NCBI GenBank assembly: GCA_029266015.1
Contig: JAJUFK010000074.1
Location: forward strand, 1 to 10,159
DNA length: 10,159 nucleotides
From: Bacteroidota bacterium
GTDB taxonomy: Bacteria; Bacteroidota; Bacteroidia; Bacteroidales; UBA1715
Direction of reading: 5' to 3'
This document shows positions 7,322 through 10,159 of the stretch, piece after piece; within the stretch, counting starts at the first letter, position 1, and each line of letters starts with the position of its first letter. The position numbers were made by a program, and so were the translations under genes. The notes under the pieces were generated by a model. It saw nothing but the letters and a program-made list of their open reading frames with translations, made no database searches and had not been told where the DNA came from.

Positions 7322-8878
7322 TTATAATATGATTATATTATTGTTTTTATCAATATATTCATATTCTAAATAATTCATGTTGCTTGCTGTTTGAACATGA
7401 ATGCCAAATCCAATTTGAAATTTCCAACGCAATAAAATAGAAAATAATCCTTTTGTAATATATCCTGCAAGAATAGGATGTAAGCGTAGAGTTACATGTT
7501 TAATTTTCAGAACTTTATAAATATGTTTTAAGTCACTTTCAAAAGTATATAAAATGTTAATAGAAGGAGAAATGTGTCCGCTGCCGTTACAAAACGGACA
7601 CTGTTCATTCGTGTTTATTTTAAGTTCAGGTTTTACTCGTTGCCGAGTAATTTGCATTAAACCAAATTTACTTAATGGGAGTATATTATGTTTTGCTCTA
7701 TCACGCAACATAGCATCACGTAGTACCTCGTATAATTTTTGTTTATTTTCGTTTGATTTCATGTCAATAAAATCAACTATTACTATTCCACCTAAATCAC
7801 GAAGTCGTATTTGACGGGCAATTTCTAATGCTGCCGCTGCATTTACATCATAGGCATTAGTTTCTTGGTCTTTATCTGATTTGGTTCTATTTCCACTATT
7901 TACATCTATTACGTGTAATGCTTCAGTTTTTTCAATAATTAGATATGCTCCGTTTTTAACAGGAACTGTAGTTCCGAAAGAACTTTTAATTTGCCGTTCT
8001 ACACCAAATTGTTCAAAAATAGGAGGGCCGGCATTATAATATTTTACAATCTTTTCTTTGTCTGGTGAAATAGAAAGAATATACTCACGTATTTCTTCGT
8101 ATATTTCTTTGTTGTTTACAATTATATTATTAAAATCAGGATTGAAAATATCGCGTAACAGAGCAGAAACTTTGTTCATTTCGCTCATTACTAAATGAGG
8201 AGTGTTGTTTTTATATTTTTTAATTTTTTTTATGGTTTGTTCCCATTTTTGAACAAGAGCATTAACTTCTTGTTCAAGTTCGGCTACATCTTGACCTGCG
8301 GCAGCAGTTCGAACTATAACACCATAATTTTGAGGAACAACCGAACGCAGTATTTTTTTTAGTCTATTTTTTTCCTCGTTTGATTCTATTTTTTGCGATA
8401 TAGATATTTTATTGGAAAATGGCATAAGAACAATATTTCTACCTGCAATAGAAATTTCAGAATTTAAACGAGGTCCTTTAGTTGAAATAGGTTCTTTTGC
8501 TATTTGTACCAGTATATGTTGTCCAGGTTGAATAATATCATGAATAGTACCGTTTTTATCAATTTCGGGAAGTTGTTTAAACGAACTAAACGTTGGAATT
8601 TGTTTTGATTGAATTATTTGTTGAATAAATGTGTTAAGTGAACTAAAGTGAGGACCTAAATCGTGGTAATGTAAAAATGCATCTTTTTCATAACCTAAAT
8701 CTACAAATACAGCATTGAGTCCAGGAATAATTTTTTTAACTTTTGCTAAATAAATATCACCAACTAAAAATTGAGCTGTATTTGTTTTATTGGTAATAAA
8801 TTCTACTAAAAGCGAATCTTCGAGCAGTGCTATGTCTATATCGTTATCTTGTGCTCGTATTATTATTTCTTTATTCAC
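7322..8878 (-). CDS. rng: Ribonuclease G / Rne-Rng family endoribonuclease
   Basis: Single-strand-specific endonuclease that matures rRNA and initiates mRNA decay. The protein is 518 residues, full length for Bacteroidetes RNase G, without the long C-terminal degradosome scaffold of enterobacterial RNase E. The S1 RNA-binding part occupies roughly 37-130 (GDIYLAKVKKIIPGLNAVFVD at 40-60), with the phylum-typical insert at about 75-115 before LVQIAKEPISTKGPRL. The 5'-sensor/RNase H region follows. The DNase I-like catalytic part has IDVNSGN (324-330, metal ligand Asp325) and IVIVDFIDM (365-373, Asp369), then FGLMQITRQRV (405-415). The zinc-link CPFCNGSG (427-434) supplies Cys427 and Cys430 for dimerisation. 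The start is GTG at 8878; an in-frame TAA four codons upstream excludes anything longer. Its 5' leader holds unusual hairpins described separately. Confident assignment; the rng versus rne name is a matter of convention. Confidence 0.95.
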   Translation of the reverse strand: MNKEIIIRAQDNDIDIALLEDSLLVEFITNKTNTAQFLVGDIYLAKVKKIIPGLNAVFVDLGYEKDAFLHYHDLGPHFSSLNTFIQQIIQSKQIPTFSSFKQLPEIDKNGTIHDIIQPGQHILVQIAKEPISTKGPRLNSEISIAGRNIVLMPFSNKISISQKIESNEEKNRLKKILRSVVPQNYGVIVRTAAAGQDVAELEQEVNALVQKWEQTIKKIKKYKNNTPHLVMSEMNKVSALLRDIFNPDFNNIIVNNKEIYEEIREYILSISPDKEKIVKYYNAGPPIFEQFGVERQIKSSFGTTVPVKNGAYLIIEKTEALHVIDVNSGNRTKSDKDQETNAYDVNAAAALEIARQIRLRDLGGIVIVDFIDMKSNENKQKLYEVLRDAMLRDRAKHNILPLSKFGLMQITRQRVKPELKINTNEQCPFCNGSGHISPSINILYTFESDLKHIYKVLKIKHVTLRLHPILAGYITKGLFSILLRWKFQIGFGIHVQTASNMNYLEYEYIDKNNNIIIL

Positions 8879-8965
8879 TTCGAATAATTAAATGTTTCTT
8901 AACAATAAGTATGAATTGTAACATTTATTTACAATCATATTGAGTTTATGTTGTTTTTTGGTGGT

Positions 8966-9054
8966 TTCTGATTTATACTAAATAAAGGATATAAAAAATC
9001 AGAATTTCGTGTTAATTATTAATCCTTTATTGCCTAAGCAACAAAGGATTAATA
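8966..9054 (-). promoter_or_regulatory. Hairpins with competing pairings in the leader ahead of RNase G
   Basis: In the 206-base gap between the small basic protein and RNase G lie two inverted repeats. The first, 9017-9028 with 9043-9054, is a 12-bp stem continued after one mismatch by TTGC/GCAA and a 4-base loop. The second, 8966-8974 with 8996-9004, is 9 bp with a 21-base loop. The loop of the second contains AATAAAGGAT (8981-8990), exactly complementary to 9022-9031, which is one arm of the first stem, so the pairings are mutually exclusive. Neither has a T-run on the - strand side, so the first could be a 3' end for the HU transcript or a structured rng leader. No consensus promoter was found for rng in this gap. 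Confidence 0.45.
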
Positions 9055-9084
9055 TTTTAAGTTGTTACAATGGTAAAAGAAAAA

Positions 9085-9174
9085 TTATTTCTTTTTATGT
9101 CTGTTTTTACGTAGTCTTTTTTTACGTTTATGTGTAGCCATTTTATGGCGTTTACGTTTTTTTCCGCTTGGCAT
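9085..9174 (-). CDS. AURKAIP1/COX24-like 29-residue basic protein, probable small ribosomal subunit protein (bS22-like)
   Basis: A 29-residue protein made almost only of Lys, Arg and His: it begins MPSGKKRKRHKMATHKRKK and ends at TAA 9085. The KRKRHKMxxHKRKKRLRKxR pattern is that of the AURKAIP1/COX24 domain, found in mitochondrial ribosomal protein mS38 and in the tiny bacterial protein bS22, which binds the 30S decoding region. Annotation pipelines often miss it because of its length. It lies 22 bases after the HU stop on the same strand and is preceded by a perfect GGAGG at 9184-9188, nine bases before the ATG, strong support that it is translated. Probably co-transcribed with HU. The family assignment rests on pattern recognition of a short, low-complexity protein; the coding status is more certain than the ribosomal role. 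Confidence 0.85.
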   Translation of the reverse strand: MPSGKKRKRHKMATHKRKKRLRKNRHKKK

Positions 9175-9183
9175 AGTTATTTT

Positions 9184-9188
9184 CCTCC
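9184..9188 (-). promoter_or_regulatory. Strong Shine-Dalgarno of the small basic protein gene
   Basis: GGAGG (within CGGAGGAAAATAACT on the - strand) with nine bases to the ATG at 9174. None of the other starts in this window has a recognisable Shine-Dalgarno, as usual for Bacteroidetes, so this one stands out and fixes the start codon. Confidence 0.8.
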
Positions 9189-9196
9189 GAAATTAA

Positions 9197-9481
9197 TTAT
9201 TTAACATTGTTTTTTACAACAGATACAAATGTTTTTGCAGGTTTAAATGCAGGAACATTGTGTTGTGGTATTATAATAGTTGTGTTTTTAGAAATATTAC
9301 GAGCTGTTTTTTCTGCACGTTTTTTTACAATGAAACTTCCAAAACCACGTAAATATACATTACTACCTTGTTTAAGAGCATCTTTAATAGCATCCATTGA
9401 TGACTCTAATGTTTTTTGTACTATTACTTTTTCAATGCCTGTTTTTTTTGAAACTTCGTTTACAATATCAGCCTTTGTCAT
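9197..9481 (-). CDS. HU/IHF family histone-like DNA-binding protein
   Basis: A 94-residue nucleoid protein that dimerises and bends DNA. The sequence follows the family along its whole length: N-terminal helices starting MTKADIVNEVSKKTG, then the RGFGSF signature (45-50), then the beta-arm with the intercalating-proline region IIIPQHNVPAF (69-79) and the conserved C-terminal FKPAKTF (79-85). Whether it behaves as HU (non-specific) or as an IHF subunit cannot be decided. The ATG at 9481 is the family start; no Shine-Dalgarno is present. A TATATTTG promoter element lies 55 bases upstream, and the small basic protein gene follows after 22 bases. The order HU, tiny basic protein, RNase G is, from memory, a recurring neighbourhood in Bacteroidetes. 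Confidence 0.95.
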   Translation of the reverse strand: MTKADIVNEVSKKTGIEKVIVQKTLESSMDAIKDALKQGSNVYLRGFGSFIVKKRAEKTARNISKNTTIIIPQHNVPAFKPAKTFVSVVKNNVK

Positions 9482-9519
9482 TTTCTTATATTTTTAATTA
9501 TCAAACATTTAACTTTAAT

Positions 9520-9543
9520 TCCCTAATTGGGAGGGCAAATATA
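9520..9543 (-). promoter_or_regulatory. Promoter -7 element and start-site inverted repeat of the HU gene
   Basis: On the - strand TATATTTG (9543-9536) matches the phylum's -7 element TAnnTTTG exactly; the -33 element is poor (CTTT or TTCT at 19-21 bases upstream, inside the preceding terminator hairpin). The start of transcription should fall near 9530, leaving a leader of about 50 bases. Right at that point lies an inverted repeat TCCC-TAATT-GGGA (9520-9532), which could be an operator or a small 5' hairpin; its role is inference. Confidence 0.55.
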
Positions 9544-9557
9544 CGGTTTATAATTGT

Positions 9558-9594
9558 AAATAAAAGAATTTTATAAGAAAAAATTCTTTTATTT
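9558..9594 (-). terminator. AU-rich hairpin overlapping the stop codon of the partial secreted-protein gene
   Basis: Perfect 15-bp inverted repeat (9558-9572 with 9580-9594), 7-base loop, almost all A/T apart from one G-C pair. The stop codon of the upstream gene (9589-9591) lies inside one arm. On the - strand the descending arm ends CTTTTATTT, so it can act as a weak intrinsic terminator. It directly abuts the HU promoter region. Confidence 0.6.
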
Positions 9595-10159
9595 TAATAA
9601 TTTAGTATCATTTTGATTGTAAGCATGTTTTAAGCAATTTTTGTTACAATCTTCGTTTGAGCGCACTATGAAAAATTTACCCGAAATAGTATCTAATGCT
9701 ACTTGATGATTTTGATCTTTATATAAAACTAATTCATATATATATACTCCGGAACGTAGCATTTTTGAATTTACATATTCTATATCCATTGTATCTAAAA
9801 CAAGTCCGGTAAATTTATCGTTTATGTTGTCATAATTTTTATATGTTCTTATTTTAGTAGTATCATCTTGTACTTTTATAAATAATTTATTATATGGGAA
9901 TTTGTTAATTCCTTGTATGTAAAAGAAGTTGTTAATCCCTTGATTATTATTTATGTCTTTAATATCATCATTGAATTTTACATTCGGATTTTCTCTACAT
10001 ACACATAAATGTTTGCCTTCGTTTGCTTCTAATTGAGCTTCTTTAGCTGTGCATAATTTTAAACTATCTTTATATTTAGGTGATTTGTAAGGTTCTACAT
10101 AGGTGCCATTGTATAAAACAAATGAATCGCAATGGTTGTAATTGAGGGGAGTAATTACC
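9589..10159 (-). CDS. C-terminal part of a probable secreted protein with a divergent gliding-motility/T9SS type B C-terminal domain
   Basis: The frame is open from the window edge to TAA 9589-9591, giving the last 189 residues; the N-terminus lies outside. Calling only the ATG at 9789 would miss two thirds of this. Residues 10-22 (CDSFVLYNGTYVE) recall Bacteroidetes extracellular repeats of the CDS-x-NG-TY kind. Residues about 68-166 fit the CHU_C/type B sorting pattern: QGINNFFYIQGINKFPYNKLFI (73-94) stands where NGDGxND-F-I-x-G-I-x-x-YP-N-x-L-x-I is expected, then KNYDN, F-T-G, MLRSGVYIYEL (133-143) for the LPxGVYYY block, and ISGKFFIVR (158-166) for the terminal SGxxxIxR. The match is degenerate: no NGDG and no RWG. 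After it comes a 23-residue tail with two Cys (171, 175), where type B proteins normally end. Likely exported to or through the outer membrane by the type IX system. Assignment by pattern, moderate certainty. Confidence 0.7.
   Translation of the reverse strand, partial: VITPLNYNHCDSFVLYNGTYVEPYKSPKYKDSLKLCTAKEAQLEANEGKHLCVCRENPNVKFNDDIKDINNNQGINNFFYIQGINKFPYNKLFIKVQDDTTKIRTYKNYDNINDKFTGLVLDTMDIEYVNSKMLRSGVYIYELVLYKDQNHQVALDTISGKFFIVRSNEDCNKNCLKHAYNQNDTKLLK

Noticed and set aside
9207..9497. 96-codon open frame antisense to the HU gene
   Set aside because: It is the complement of a strongly conserved gene and its translation resembles no protein family.
1..10159. Mobile element, CRISPR array, toxin-antitoxin or phage-defence system
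   Set aside because: No transposase, integrase, regular spaced repeats, nuclease-type defence genes or terminal repeats were seen; the genes are mostly conserved housekeeping.

Overview
The window is strongly AT-rich DNA that looks like a chromosomal segment of a Bacteroidota (Bacteroidetes) bacterium, probably a free-living or Bacteroidales/Marinilabiliales-like one. The evidence is mixed. There are two matches to the phylum-specific promoter (TTTG, about 20 bp, TAnnTTTG), and almost no Shine-Dalgarno sequences. Three genes are lipoprotein-like. The RNase G is of the Bacteroidetes type, with its insertion in the S1 region, and the product at the right edge ends in what looks like a gliding-motility/T9SS type B C-terminal domain. 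No tRNA, rRNA, CRISPR array, insertion sequence or phage gene was seen.

Left half, + strand. A small lipoprotein gene (132-665) carries an in-frame TGA inside its signal peptide and ends at a strong hairpin terminator. After a leader of about 235 bp without a gene comes a two-gene TCA-cycle operon: aconitase (901-3174) and citrate synthase (3188-4549), 13 bp apart and closed by a second textbook terminator. Together they convert oxaloacetate and acetyl-CoA to isocitrate; isocitrate dehydrogenase is not next to them. A Blc-type lipocalin lipoprotein (4603-5121) follows just after that terminator.

Right half, - strand, convergent with the left at about 5128. From right to left in the window (the direction of transcription): a partial secreted protein (9589-10159) with an AU-rich hairpin over its stop codon; an HU/IHF-like DNA-binding protein (9197-9481); a 29-residue, very basic AURKAIP1/COX24-like protein, a probable small 30S subunit protein (9085-9174), with the only strong Shine-Dalgarno in the window; a 206-bp spacer with potentially competing RNA hairpins; RNase G (7322-8878, GTG start); then, behind a near-consensus promoter, an operon of a receiver plus RsbW-like ATPase regulator (6333-7214), hisA (5611-6336, overlapping the regulator by ATGA) and a small lipoprotein (5135-5563).

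Most of the content is conserved housekeeping. The points worth a second look are the interrupted lipoprotein signal peptide, the solitary hisA translationally coupled to a receiver-ATPase regulator, the Shine-Dalgarno reserved for the tiny ribosomal-type gene, the three-arm alternative structure ahead of RNase G, and the degenerate T9SS-like C-terminus with a Cys-containing tail. I found no clear new multi-gene system.
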